A DNA stretch of 64,000 bases, taken from contig OZ026601.1 of the NCBI GenBank assembly GCA_964020085.1, forward strand, positions 11,615,759-11,679,758, read 5' to 3'. The position numbers were made by a program, and so were the translations under genes. The DNA comes from Micromussa lordhowensis (lineage: Eukaryota > Cnidaria > Anthozoa > Scleractinia > Lobophylliidae). Positions within the stretch are counted from its first letter, which is position 1. The number at the start of each line of letters is the position of its first letter. A model generated the notes under the pieces. It did no database searches, had not been told where the DNA came from, and was given only the letters and a program-made list of their open reading frames with translations. Below are positions 33,887-46,300 of this stretch, in pieces.

Positions 33887-34646
33887 ATGAGAAAGAATGC
33901 GGCCGTATTGAGGACAATCTTTCTGTCTTTTCTTCTTATAACAGCTTTCTTTCAGAGTTGTTCATTATATGTGCGTCTCAAAAAAGCCCAGTTATTAAGC
34001 AAGTTAAAAAACATTTGCGGTTTCAACCGGCGTTATATGGCAACGAAAAGGAAACACTCCTTCAAATTTTCCGATCTTTCTGGAGATGAGCAACCTTTAA
34101 CTCGCAAATCCTCACTCTTTCCGCAATGAAAACATAATCAGCCTTGTAATAACCGCACGGATGTTGATTTGAGTGCAAATAGCTCATACCTCTTGACAGA
34201 TGAGATCAAACACGTTACAACCAGTAGCGAATGGAGCCAAAAGAGGATGGTATCTTAAGGTCCTGGTTCAATTAAACGCTGATGCTGGAGAAGAGGTGCT
34301 GTTGTGGAGGGCACCTTTCTGTTGCGCTTGTGTACTGAATGCGCTGCGCTTTCAACGTCAGTTTTCCCACTATTTATCAACGAGGCTATATGTGGTGACC
34401 TTGACCATCACTGCTATGGTCACAGAGGGCAATGCGTACAACGTGTTTTGAGGTTCACGTTCCTTCGTCGCACTGAAGAGTTTGTGCGAGATGATGCATG
34501 GAATGGATGTCAACGCCGAGGAATTGGAAGATTTCGAGCAATTTATCAGGTTGTGTTGTGAATGTCGGTTATTTTCATTTCTCGCCCGCCAGGGGTCGCA
34601 ACAGAAGGTGGAGTATCGTTTCGAAGGCGGCAGGCCTTTTCATTGA
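33887..34646 (+). pseudogene. Degraded secreted Cys-rich protein gene
   Basis: One frame runs from a signal-peptide-like start (MRKNAAVLRTIFLSFLLITA) through about 225 codons with three in-frame stops (TGA 34127, TAA at about 34257, TGA at about 34275). It includes LCTECAALSTSVFPLFINE, GQCVQRVLRFTFLRRTEEF and, after a frameshift near 34495, MDVNAEELEDFEQFIRLCCECRLF. The block order ...GxCxQR...FLRRT...IRxCCECxL matches a family of small secreted cnidarian proteins I recognise by pattern but cannot name. No introns are visible. Confidence 0.55.
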
Positions 34647-36651
34647 TACGGTATGTACATTTTCAAACCCAATACCTTACTTTTGTTGCTTTTTTTTCGG
34701 CACGAGATTATCGAGACATCAAATGTTTTTCAAGCCTTAATCACCCTTTCCAAACCTATAACAATTGAAGTAGGTAATACTTGGGTGTTACCGTAGTTAT
34801 ATTTTACGTAATGATTCGAGTTTAGCACACCCCCATCCCTTTATTAACGCTGCCATTTGTAATAAACGCTTTCCCTTGAGCGGCCATATTCCAATAAGCA
34901 TCCATATTCGGATGTTGACATAAAATAAACGAGAGACGAGACGAGAGAACTATGCAGTCTTCCAGCGCGTCTGAACGTAATACTGAACATAATTATTGCT
35001 AACAACATAATGCTATTACAACATTTATATCATCTGTTGTTGTTAATTAATTAAAGTGATTTATTACATTCTGATCTTTATATTGAAAAAAAAAAAAACA
35101 AATCAGTAAAATAAAGAAGCGCCCGGTCCATACTAAGTGTTCCCCAGTCTGCAAAAAGCCTGCACCATTGAGCTGCCAAAGTTAAGTTACTGCCGCGGGC
35201 GCTAAATTGAATAATTACAGTAGCAATGCAAACTTGCATTTTATTCTTAGATTTGCTACTTTAACGTGTTTTTTAAAATCTAAAGAGGACTTGCAGAACT
35301 GTTCTCGTGAGTAGCTGTCTGCTATCCGCCGACTGCAAGCGTACACTGCTGCGTGCCAATGATCAGCTAACCCAAAGACTCTCTGTCGAACGGCAGGCAT
35401 TGCGCGCGTCATCGGAGGTCTTGTGGTACATGTATACGAAACCTCCAGTTCTTTTATAATCTGAGGCATTCATCTGAATTGGTTCGTGTCCTTTAAAGTT
35501 AAGGAGAACATTTGATCACAAATTGTTATTTCTTCGCATATTTGAGAAGCTAAAGAACGGCAGACACAATGTGATTTCGGCCCTGGCGACTGCGAAGAAT
35601 CTTGGCGGAAGGTGTAGACATTGTTCACGAGAATTATCTGAGAGCATCTGTCTAGGATCGGTGGAGAAAGAGTTGACATGTACTTGGTAGTATTTATCAA
35701 CTATTTTGTTCAAATCATGTCGCCACGTCTGAATTCATCTTTGGAACATTTATTTACAATACTATATAAATAATAGCAATACGCTCAACAAAGTTAAGCC
35801 CTGTTCGACTGGAGTTTATGCTTTGATGGGTTACCAAATACGTTTGCCCCGTGTTGTAATAACTCCGTTTTTCTGTTTTCTTTTTTTTTCCTTCCCTTTC
35901 CAAGGAAATATTAGTGATGCTGAACTCCCAGTCTTGTGTAATTTCTTTTTTTCTATTTATCAACTAGTTTGTTCAAATCATTTCGCCACAATATACAGTA
36001 TACAATACTGTATAAATAATTGCGAAACGCTTCGTTCGAATTCTTCTCAATTCTCTTGTCTGTTGATCGTCCAAAACATTTAATCACGGCTTGAATCATA
36101 ATGCGAAAATTCATATAGCTCGTCAATTCTGTGATTTTTAATATCTTCTCAGTTTTCGGCAATCAAATACGATTAAACCTGTATAAGCGGACGACTTCGG
36201 GAAATGAAGTATTTACATATATAATTAGCTTCTATTTAAAAAAAACGTCCGTGCAAAAATATATTCAATGTAGATCATTTCTTCAGAAAGATATTTAGTA
36301 CTTACGTTAGAAATTCAAAGAATATCTAACTTGATAAGGTGCAAGCGATTGTAAAACGCGATTCTGGTCGCACCTAGGGTGATCACACCTAGCTTTCAAA
36401 GTATCTTTTAGGGCTCACTCGAAGAAATAATAATAAAAGAAAACCGGCGCTCTCATTTGTTTTCTGCTGATCTCTCGAGTACGCGAGTCGGGTCTGCAAG
36501 TGCGCGCGGGATCCTTTCTTGAACAGTGGCTAGTAATCAAACCTATTCCGTTTTAAGTGGCATATTTTAGGGTTTAATGAAGCTTGAGTAATGCCCGCAT
36601 CAGTCTTCTTTAGGACCTGCTTTCCGACCAGCATCCCCGACCTTCTCATAT
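34647..36651. other. Intergenic with a ~90-bp direct repeat
   Basis: 35691-35785 and 35954-36032 share TATTTATCAACTA-TTGTTCAAATCAT and AATACT-TATAAATAAT blocks in direct orientation. No gene recognised. Confidence 0.45.
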
Positions 36652-38240
36652 GAGTGAAGGAGTGAAGAAGTGAAGGAGTGAAGGAGTGAAGGAGTGAAGG
36701 AGTGAAGGAGTGAAGGAGTGAAGGAGTGAAGGAGTGAAGGAGTGAAGGAGTGAAGGAGTGAAGGAGTGAAGGAGTGAAGGAGTGAAGGAGTGAAGGAGTG
36801 AAGGAGTGAAGGAGTGAAGGAGTGAAGGAGTGAAGGAGTGAAGGAGTGAAGGAGTGAAGGAGTGAAGGAGTGAAGGAGTGAAGGAGTGAAGGAGTGAAGG
36901 AGTGAAGGAGTGAAGGAGTGAAGGAGTGAAGGAGTGAAGGAGTGAAGGAGTGAAGGAGTGAAGGAGTGAAGGAGTGAAGGAGTGAAGGAGTGAAGGAGTG
37001 AAGGAGTGAAGGAGTGAAGGAGTGAAGGAGTGAAGGAGTGAAGGAGTGAAGGAGTGAAGGAGTGAAGGAGTGAAGGAGTGAAGGAGTGAAGGAGTGAAGG
37101 AGTGAAGGAGTGAAGGAGTGAAGGAGTGAAGGAGTGAAGGAGTGAAGGAGTGAAGGAGTGAAGGAGTGAAGGAGTGAAGGAGTGAAGGAGTGAAGGAGTG
37201 AAGGAGTGAAGGAGTGAAGGAGTGAAGGAGTGAAGGAGTGAAGGAGTGAAGGAGTGAAGGAGTGAAGGAGTGAAGGAGTGAAGGAGTGAAGGAGTGAAGG
37301 AGTGAAGGAGTGAAGGAGTGAAGGAGTGAAGGAGTGAAGGAGTGAAGGAGTGAAGGAGTGAAGGAGTGAAGGAGTGAAGGAGTGAAGGAGTGAAGGAGTG
37401 AAGGAGTGAAGGAGTGAAGGAGTGAAGGAGTGAAGGAGTGAAGGAGTGAAGGAGTGAAGGAGTGAAGGAGTGAAGGAGTGAAGGAGTGAAGGAGTGAAGG
37501 AGTGAAGGAGTGAAGGAGTGAAGGAGTGAAGGAGTGAAGGAGTGAAGGAGTGAAGGAGTGAAGGAGTGAAGGAGTGAAGGAGTGAAGGAGTGAAGGAGTG
37601 AAGGAGTGAAGGAGTGAAGGAGTGAAGGAGTGAAGGAGTGAAGGAGTGAAGGAGTGAAGGAGTGAAGGAGTGAAGGAGTGAAGGAGTGAAGGAGTGAAGG
37701 AGTGAAGGAGTGAAGGAGTGAAGGAGTGAAGGAGTGAAGGAGTGAAGGAGTGAAGGAGTGAAGGAGTGAAGGAGTGAAGGAGTGAAGGAGTGAAGGAGTG
37801 AAGGAGTGAAGGAGTGAAGGAGTGAAGGAGTGAAGGAGTGAAGGAGTGAAGGAGTGAAGGAGTGAAGGAGTGAAGGAGTGAAGGAGTGAAGGAGTGAAGG
37901 AGTGAAGGAGTGAAGGAGTGAAGGAGTGAAGGAGTGAAGGAGTGAAGGAGTGAAGGAGTGAAGGAGTGAAGGAGTGAAGGAGTGAAGGAGTGAAGGAGTG
38001 AAGGAGTGAAGGAGTGAAGGAGTGAAGGAGTGAAGGAGTGAAGGAGTGAAGGAGTGAAGGAGTGAAGGAGTGAAGGAGTGAAGGAGTGAAGGAGTGAAGG
38101 AGTGAAGGAGTGAAGGAGTGAAGGAGTGAAGGAGTGAAGGAGTGAAGGAGTGAAGGAGTGAAGGAGTGAAGGAGTGAAGGAGTGAAGGAGTGAAGGAGTG
38201 AAGGAGTGAAGGAGCGAAGGAGTGAAGGAGCGAAGGAGTG
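36652..38240. repeat. 1.6-kb minisatellite of the 8-bp unit GTGAAGGA
   Basis: About 198 head-to-tail copies. Only edge units vary (GTGAAGAA at the left, GCGAAGGA and GTGATGGA at the right); the centre is uniform. On the minus strand every frame is open and reads an octapeptide repeat (SFTPSLLH). This creates a spurious 584-codon ORF at 36600-38354. Confidence 0.97.
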
Positions 38241-39738
38241 ATGGACTGAAAATCGTCCCACCACTACAACTTGGAAAATATTCCGGTTGACAGAGAGTCT
38301 TTGAGCAAAAGGGGTTTTAAAGCGAACATTGATTACAGACAAAGTTATTGGCAAAACCTGTGTTTCTGTCGTGATATTATAAATTGGTGGAAAATGTGTG
38401 TATGCTATAGTTCTTTCAGTTTCTACTAATATTTAGCCAAACAAGCATTTTGTGCTTTGTAAGGTGGAAAACCTAGCTACTAATTGAGTAAAAAAGCTAT
38501 TATGCTCTGTAGGAAATGCATTCTTTGTTATTTATTTTATTTACTAGCATTTGTCAGTTGCATAAATTAATTAACAAATCAATTAAGCAGAAAAAAAGAT
38601 AAACTAATAGTGAGGAAACCTAATAAAAACCAATTGGGCCTGTAAGCTTCTCTCACTAACAAGACAGGATGTATAGATTAATAAATAACAGAATATTTAG
38701 CAAGTAACGTGTAGGTTACATTGAACTTCACACATTCAAAATGCTCTCCTGAGAAAACGATTTAGCTGGTACGTAACTTAAGTGTCCATAAGTGACTATT
38801 TCATTTAAAATAAATTTATCGATATACTATTAACATTTCAAACTTAAATATTTGTTGGCGATCAGTGTGGGCAGGAAAAATTCTTATGCTCTCAAGACTA
38901 AACAAAAATTAAACCATGGCGATGATTTATGGTCAGTAGCAACATATAAAAGCAGCTTGTTCACCGATGTTTATTTAAAAGAAGGTCCCTGCAGGAAACA
39001 AAAGATTGTTCCTCTTTGTAAAAGGTAAGCTGTAAACGTCATGTGCATACTGTTAGTAAAAGTACCTTAGTGCCAGTCAGTTCAGTGTGCTCCTTATAGC
39101 TTACTAGTTTTCTTGAGGGTAGAAAGAGATCTTTCTTAATCAATTTCTCTATCATTTATAATGTCTTGTAAGTGTTTTCAGCCATGCTTTAATTTTCCCT
39201 CTTCCAAAAGTTCTGTTGAATTCTGAGGGAAAGCAAGTCTGTTTTCCTAAATTAGAGTCGGAATTTTGGCAAGGAGAGTAAGGTTTCTTCCCCTGAGTAT
39301 AATAGAAAAAACAATGTATTGATACTTCCCGAAAAACGCAAACCCCTTCATGGATCTAACGCTTAATGTAATATTTAACCGAAAGTTCTCAAGTTAGTAG
39401 TTTGAAGCCCCTCTCAATATCTTGTTATCTTTCTTTATTCTTATGTGGTCATGACCGCTATCTACCTTGTGTATATTGTTATTATTTCGACACTCATGCA
39501 CTTCTCGGGGTTGTGATGGGACGTAGAAGTGGCAGTCTTAAAACTCCATAAAACAATGACGAAGCTTTTAAAATCTCTTGAAATAGTTATGCACAAGTAA
39601 CGAACAACACAGAGTCATATTTACATGGTTTGGTGTTTTTCTGATTGGCTAAACCCTTGATAGCGAAAGCTTAACAAATCGTTTTCTTTATCTTAACAGG
39701 GTTTGCGGGCATTAATCGAGTCCTTAACAAAATAGAGT
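38241..39738. other. Intergenic, no gene recognised
   Basis: AT-rich. CTGATTGGCT at 39641 is the only noted motif. Confidence 0.35.
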
Positions 39739-40173
39739 GCCCCGACCACAGTAATGCATTTTTTAAAAGTATCCATTTACGTTTCAACCAAAACAAAGCA
39801 AAATATTTTTCCCACACGAGCGTTTTCGTGTTCTTTTTTCACCTTTCCACACTAATGCGTTTCATTCCGCGAACGCTTACTTTTTGATATGTTTTCGCCT
39901 AACTTTCACACTAAAACATGGGAAAGCGCTGATGGAAGCGACAGTGTATGACGCATTTTTCGGCACCATTTTCAAAAGCCTCCGTTTTCACCTATCCGCA
40001 TTACAAACCGAGCGTTTTCAAAACGATGCATTTACAAAAGGCTCCACTATTTGCAGCCGTTTTCGAAAGTTTCCGTTTTCATCAGCGTTTTCTGTCGTTT
40101 TAGTGTGAACGATTGGCGAAAAGGCATCAAAAAGTTTATGTTTTCATACGAAAACACATTAGTGTGGTCGGGG
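39739..40173. mobile_element. MITE upstream of the Fn2/EGF gene
   Basis: TIRs GCCCCGACCACAGTAATG (39739) and CATTAGTGTGGTCGGGGC (ends 40173), one mismatch. The right end is about 210 bp from the start codon at 40383, so it is promoter-proximal. Confidence 0.7.
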
Positions 40174-40382
40174 CCAAGCCTGATCTTCATGATTATCCTT
40201 GACAGCGCCGGTGCTTTGTTGCTGAGAATCTAACACTTAAATCTTTTTAAGTGTTTCGGGTTCTCGTTATTTAATAACCAATTAAATTAAATAATACCAT
40301 GAAATCGTCACGGTTGTTGTGCTGTTGAAGTTGAATTTCAGCTCACCAAAATGCGTTAATCTCAGCCTCATTAGATTTGGAG

Positions 40383-43300
40383 ATGAGTTCGTTATTTTGC
40401 ATTTCCACATTGGTCGTTTGGAGTGTGAGTCTGGCTTCTGGTAGGTATAGATCTCTTTTCAGTTTGTTTTCACAATGTTTTTGTCTGTTGTATCTGATAT
40501 AAACTTCAGATGACATGGGCTTACTAACGTTTCACAAAGAGTTAAGTCGAATTCCATATTAATGTAATTTCATCACAGAAATTAAGACCGACTGATAGGG
40601 TTGAATTCTTTTCTGTTCCAAACGTACCTCAGGTCTGCCCGGCAGGACTGTCTTTCTTGTCTTTCCCCCTTTTTTAGCGACCACTCTGTAATTCTTCTTG
40701 TAGTTTATATTTCTCCTGTTTACCTTCGATAGTGACTAGTCAATGTCCACCTGATAAAAAGACAAAAGATCCACAAGGTCGCTGTTGTGTTTTTCCTTTC
40801 AACTATGGAGGGAAGACTTTTAACGCTTGTACTACCTATGCTTATGGCAACACACTATGGTGCTCATTCGATACTGATTACCGTGGACAGTGGAATGTTT
40901 GTGGTAAGAATAGTACTTATATGGCAAGATCCAGTAACTAACTGCAGCCTGGGTTCTCACGTTGTTCCCGTCGATCGTTAAAATTTCCCGCAATCGATTA
41001 AAACCCCATTAAATGTTTAACCAATGGGCTCCCGCGCCTGAAATTAAACCAATAAAAACAAAGTCTATACATGCACGAGCGCCAGGGTATAAAAGTCAAG
41101 TTCCTTTAAAGTTTGTAACTGTATCTAAAAAAAAATAATTCATAAAAGAACACAACACTGGGTTCGAGGGATATTAAAAGGTAAAATTCTTTATTTGTTT
41201 ATGGGGTTATACCATAAGGCCTTGCCTTGTATTGCAAAGTTTAAAAGAAGTCTGTCTAGAGGGTTCCAAGCCAGCTTATGTCAAACAACAGAAGAAAATA
41301 ATTTCTTAACTCTTACGTCGTTTTTGTAAATGTTTGCTTCCTTTCATCTTAAAGTGAACTCTTGTAGCAGCTTTCCATGCAAGAATGGAGGAACCTGCAC
41401 AGTAACTGGAGATGACACTTACTCGTGCAAGTGTCCTGATGGGTTTGAAGGAAACAACTGCGAGACAAGTAAGTGAGTTAACAGTGTAGATGTTTTCATT
41501 TTATGAATGTTTTAATAGAAAATATTAGTTACACTTATGATGCGTCTAGCTCATTTCTAGAATTCCAACCCAGTAAAAAAGAAAGGAAACAGGAGAAAAA
41601 ATAAAGAATCGTCCAGCATTCGTAGTGACGACTATTTCTACTTGATTTGAGATTTGAAACGAATATGCAATTCGCGCTACAAAAGTCATTCAATCTCAAC
41701 ACTATTGTCAATTATAAATTAATGATCCAATTTTGCCATTCGACAGAAATTCCATGTCCACCTGGTAAAAAGACAAATGACGCACAAGGACGCTGTTGTG
41801 TTTTTCCGTTCACCTATGGAGGGAAGACGTTTGATTCCTGTACCACGTACGCTTATGGAAACACACTGTGGTGTTCATTTGATGCTGTTTACGTCGGACA
41901 TTGGGCTAATTGCGGTGAGGAGAAGATGTTAAGCGAGAAAATTGATCTTTAATCAGTTTCTATAATAGTTTTAAGAAGAAAGTTGAACAAAGGGAAGGAA
42001 AAATCATCTAAATAGCAAAGAAGGGTTGGGAAAAAAGGTTGTCACAACTTCCAAAATGATTAGAGGTTTTTCACTGGAGCAAGAAGCAAAAGGCAACTCG
42101 GCGTTTCGTTTGGCCGAGTGTCAAGAATTTTACTGGAACATGAAAGAGGCACTTATTTCTCGTTTCGTTAAAGCAGAGAGACTGATAGCATTAGGGCTTT
42201 TCATCTGCTTTCGTCGGAGGACGATACTACCACGTCTTTCAGGATCGTTTTTCTGTTTGAGCTGGTTATGAGCTGGTTATGTCAGTTGTTTTATACGTGA
42301 CATCTTACTTATGAATGTGGCATTTATCTTGACCTATTCTATGTAAACAACAATTTCAAACTTAGCTCTTGCTGGTTATGTAAAAGCCACTTTTGATTAC
42401 AAACTGAAATTCGAAAATTCACCCAGCTGTTTTGATAAAAGCTTAAAATAATTACTGCTCAGCTCATTGAATCTTATAATATCCCAAACAAGAGTAGTTA
42501 GACTAACGTTTTATTTTTTTGTCTTGGTCTATATTTCTTTAGTCTATATTTAAAAACTCTAAAAGTCTGTCAAGCCAACTGGGAGCTGGTCACTCTGAGC
42601 TATCAAGCCAGCTCCCAGTTGGCTTGATAGCTCAGTTGGTAGAGCACTGCACCGGTGTATCGCAGAGGTCATGGGTTCGAATCCAGTTCAGGCCTGATTT
42701 TTCTTCAGGCTTTAATTTCACAACCGCTTAAGTTGTGTGTATAACTGCGATGATCAATCATGTCTTCACATTGTTATGTAGTTTGAGGTTCTACCAAGTT
42801 ATAATAGTGTATATGTAGATTTTTTTATTTGACTTGAAAACCTTACGTTCCTCAAAATCCAGTGTTTAGTCCAAATGCGACGAAACGTGCTTCGCGCAAT
42901 GCACTCTTGAAGAAGTGCTGCTTTTCAGAAGAAAGATGATTGGTAATTTACAGACAATATTCCAGAGCCCACCAGTAGATGAGTAGAAGTATAATGACAA
43001 GAGGGGCCATGTAAGCAACCGACCTGGCTAGCAGTGGAAGCATCAGAACATGGAAGCATGAAAGAGTTTCACAACAGAAACAAACAGTCAGCAGAAAAAT
43101 ATAATCTAAGGGACAAGCCAATCAAAGACAATCAAGGAAAGACACTGACGTATCAACAGATGCACCACAAGAGAGATGTGCGGAGCATTTCGCGTATCTC
43201 TTAACCAGATCCATTCCAGATGATCCACCTGGTATACCCCGGACAGAGATAGCATTAGTACGAGAAACCAACAAGGTTAAAGACAGTAGTTAAAAATTGT

Positions 43301-46300
43301 GTTTCTTTCGTCCAACGAACCAAGTCAAACAGCTGACAAAATCCTTATCACCTAAAACTGTACTAGCCCAGAAAAAAAGCCAAACGAAATGGATTAGAGA
43401 CTGTAAACTCGCCGATGTGGAAAATTTGGGCTGGGAATCAACTGATCTACTACCTAAAACATGTACATTAAGCACGAAATTAAGGAACTTCCAGTTTAAT
43501 TTTTTCCACAGGAGAATAGCGACAAACTCTTTTCTGTGTAAAATTAAACTTTCGGAATCATATAAGTGTTGCTTTTTCAAACAGCACAAGAAACTTTGCT
43601 TCATCTTTTCTTGGAATGTCCGATTACAGTAGCATTTTGGAATAGCGTTCTATAATTTTTGGTCTCTGTTGATTTAATACCAGAATCACAAGTTTTAACT
43701 TTACACCAATGTTTAGGTCTCAAAGAAGAGAAAAGCGCCTTGTTATTCAATCATTGTTTACTACTTGGTAGATTTCACATTTTTTCTTGTAAGTATAAAA
43801 ATGTTCGAACATCCTCAACAGAATACGTTAATCAGGTTAGAAGCAGTTTAAATATAGAAAACACGTTTCGGTTATTACAGGAACACAAAACGGTGCACTC
43901 CAAGAGAAGTGGGAAAGTTATTCCAATCATTATAACTCCCTGATCTCTTCTTTGAATCTTTGTTTGAACAGACATTTCTAAACTTGTGAACTCCTTGGTG
44001 CTCCATGGGTAAACAAGGTACATATTACATATTTGCATCTACATCATCGCAAAAGAAATGACGAAGAAACCCGATCGATCCAACCAAAATCGCCATGTTG
44101 TTGTCTGCTATTGGACCCGAAGCCTTAGAGCTATTCAACCACTTCGTTTGGACTGAAGGCGAAGATAAAGATAGCTTTGACAACGTGAAGACGAAATTCG
44201 AAAGCGAGTTTGCTGGCCAGAAGAGGATTGTATTCTCCAGATATCAATTCTGGGATTGCTCGAGAACCGAGAGAAGACCTTCGATTAATTTCTCATTCAA
44301 CTACGAACACTCGCTTTTTCGGGTTAATTCGCGGAACCAGACAACATGGTCAGAGACAAGATTGTGTTCTCGACTGAAAATCCTGCGCTAAAGGAGCGGT
44401 GTTGTGAACCAAAACTAAGCCCTGAGAAAGCTGTTGACATATCTCGATCTTCAGAGTTGGCCTATAAGGAACTCGTGGGTATAAAAGACGCCGACGGATC
44501 GGACAAACAAGAGGCAGACGCACTCGACACATCGTGCGAACAAACCCCGACTTCCAAGAGGTGCAAACAGCCCTGATCTCGAGGGTGAGGCCGTTGTAGC
44601 GGACGAAGATGCAGAAGGTGCGGAACCACATATGTGCGAAACGGAAGTCCCGCTTGGGGAAAGTCGTGCCTAAGATGCGGAGGCCAAAACCACTTCGACA
44701 ACAGCGAAATCCAATTTTTTGTACACTCCCTTAGCACAACTTAGCATTGTACTCTTTTGAGAACATAAATGACAGCAAATTGAATATGAAACTCGACACT
44801 GGTGCCTTGGCTAACGTGACTTTGTGGAAAACGTTCAAGAAACTAAAGAGCTCTCCTCCTCTTCGGCCGAGGATTGTATGCCTGACAGCCTATGGCGACC
44901 ACATTTCTGACCACAAAAGGCAAAATTATCCTGACCTGCAAAGTAAACAACCGTGAAGAAATCCTCGAATTTTATGTTGCCACGACTAAAGCGCCCCCCC
45001 CATGTTGGTTCTGCAAGCGTGCGAAAAACTGAGCCGAAGTTACTTACCCCAATCACCTCACGCAACAAGATGTCCTAAAAGAGTATGAGGATGTGTTTGT
45101 TGGTCTTGGCAGGTTTGACCCCTGTCACATCATTATCGACGATGTGGAGCCTGTCATACACGCGTCCCGTAGAGTTCCCCATGCTCTGCACGATCGTCTG
45201 AGAGGAAAGCTCGTTCCAATTGAGCGAGATGGAATAATTTCCAAGGTTGACAAACCAGCTGACTGGGTTAGGTAATTGTGGAAACGAAAGATGGCCGCCT
45301 GTGCCTATGTTTAGACCCTAAGGACTTGAACAGGGCTATACGAAAAGAACATTTCCAGATCCCTACCTTTGACCGCAAGTTTCTGCGTCCATTACTAGAG
45401 GCAGAACCACTCCAATTGGTCCCGGTAGCTGCTCCAGCATCTCCAACCTAGGACGTACCCCTAGCATCGCCTAACACCACCTCAGAGGTAGCCTCCGATG
45501 AGACAGCAGCCAGCACACCCATGAATCCACCTACGCCGATGCCTCAGGAGCCCGTCAGAAGATCCTCTGAGAGACTGCGAACTAAGCCAAAATGATAGGA
45601 TGATTACGAACATTGAACACTTTAAGCTAGTGATTCTAGAAATAGGACTTGCATGAAGCATGTTTTGAAAGTCTTAATCATCGCTACATTGGTGATCATA
45701 TACTAAGGATTATACGTTATTATTTCCCAGTCTTCGAATTCTTTGTTGTATTTGTTCTTGTCTTGTTAAAGGGGATGTCACATATGTAACCTGGCCGGGT
45801 TGCATAGGAAACCAGGTCAAATCTTAGTTGTTGTAATATGTAACACCTGGAATAATTGTTTTGGAAAATGTTCGTCTGTATAACGTCGAGCATTTTATTG
45901 ATTAATTTTTATCGGTGATATTAACTATGTGCACTCCAAACGTTATTATTCCATTTCACAGTGAATCCCTGTACCAACCTGCCGTGCAAGAATGGAGGAA
46001 CTTGCACAGTAACTGGAGATGACACTTACTCGTGCAAGTGTCCTGATGGGTTTGAAGGAAACAACTGCGAGACAAGTAAGTGAGTTAACAGTGTAGATGA
46101 TTTCATTTTATGGATGTTTCAATAGAAAATATTAGTTACAGCTGTAGAATTCCAATATAACAAAGAGAAGGAAAACAGGAGAAGTAAATAAAGAATCGAC
46201 CAGCATTCGTAGTGACGACTATTTTTACTTGATTTGAGATTTGAAACGAATATACAATTCGCATCACAAAAGTCATCCAATCTCAACACTATTGTCAATT

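Noticed and set aside
36652..38240. Regular repeat array as a CRISPR
   Set aside because: Units are 8 bp with no spacers, in a eukaryotic genome.
36600..38354. 584-codon minus-strand ORF with octapeptide repeats
   Set aside because: It is the translation of an 8-bp minisatellite that is open in every minus frame; the non-repeat flanks have no recognisable protein.
42621..42694. Functional tRNA-Thr gene
   Set aside because: The anticodon arm has two extra bases and the T stem a mismatch; fold-back copies indicate a SINE or pseudogene.
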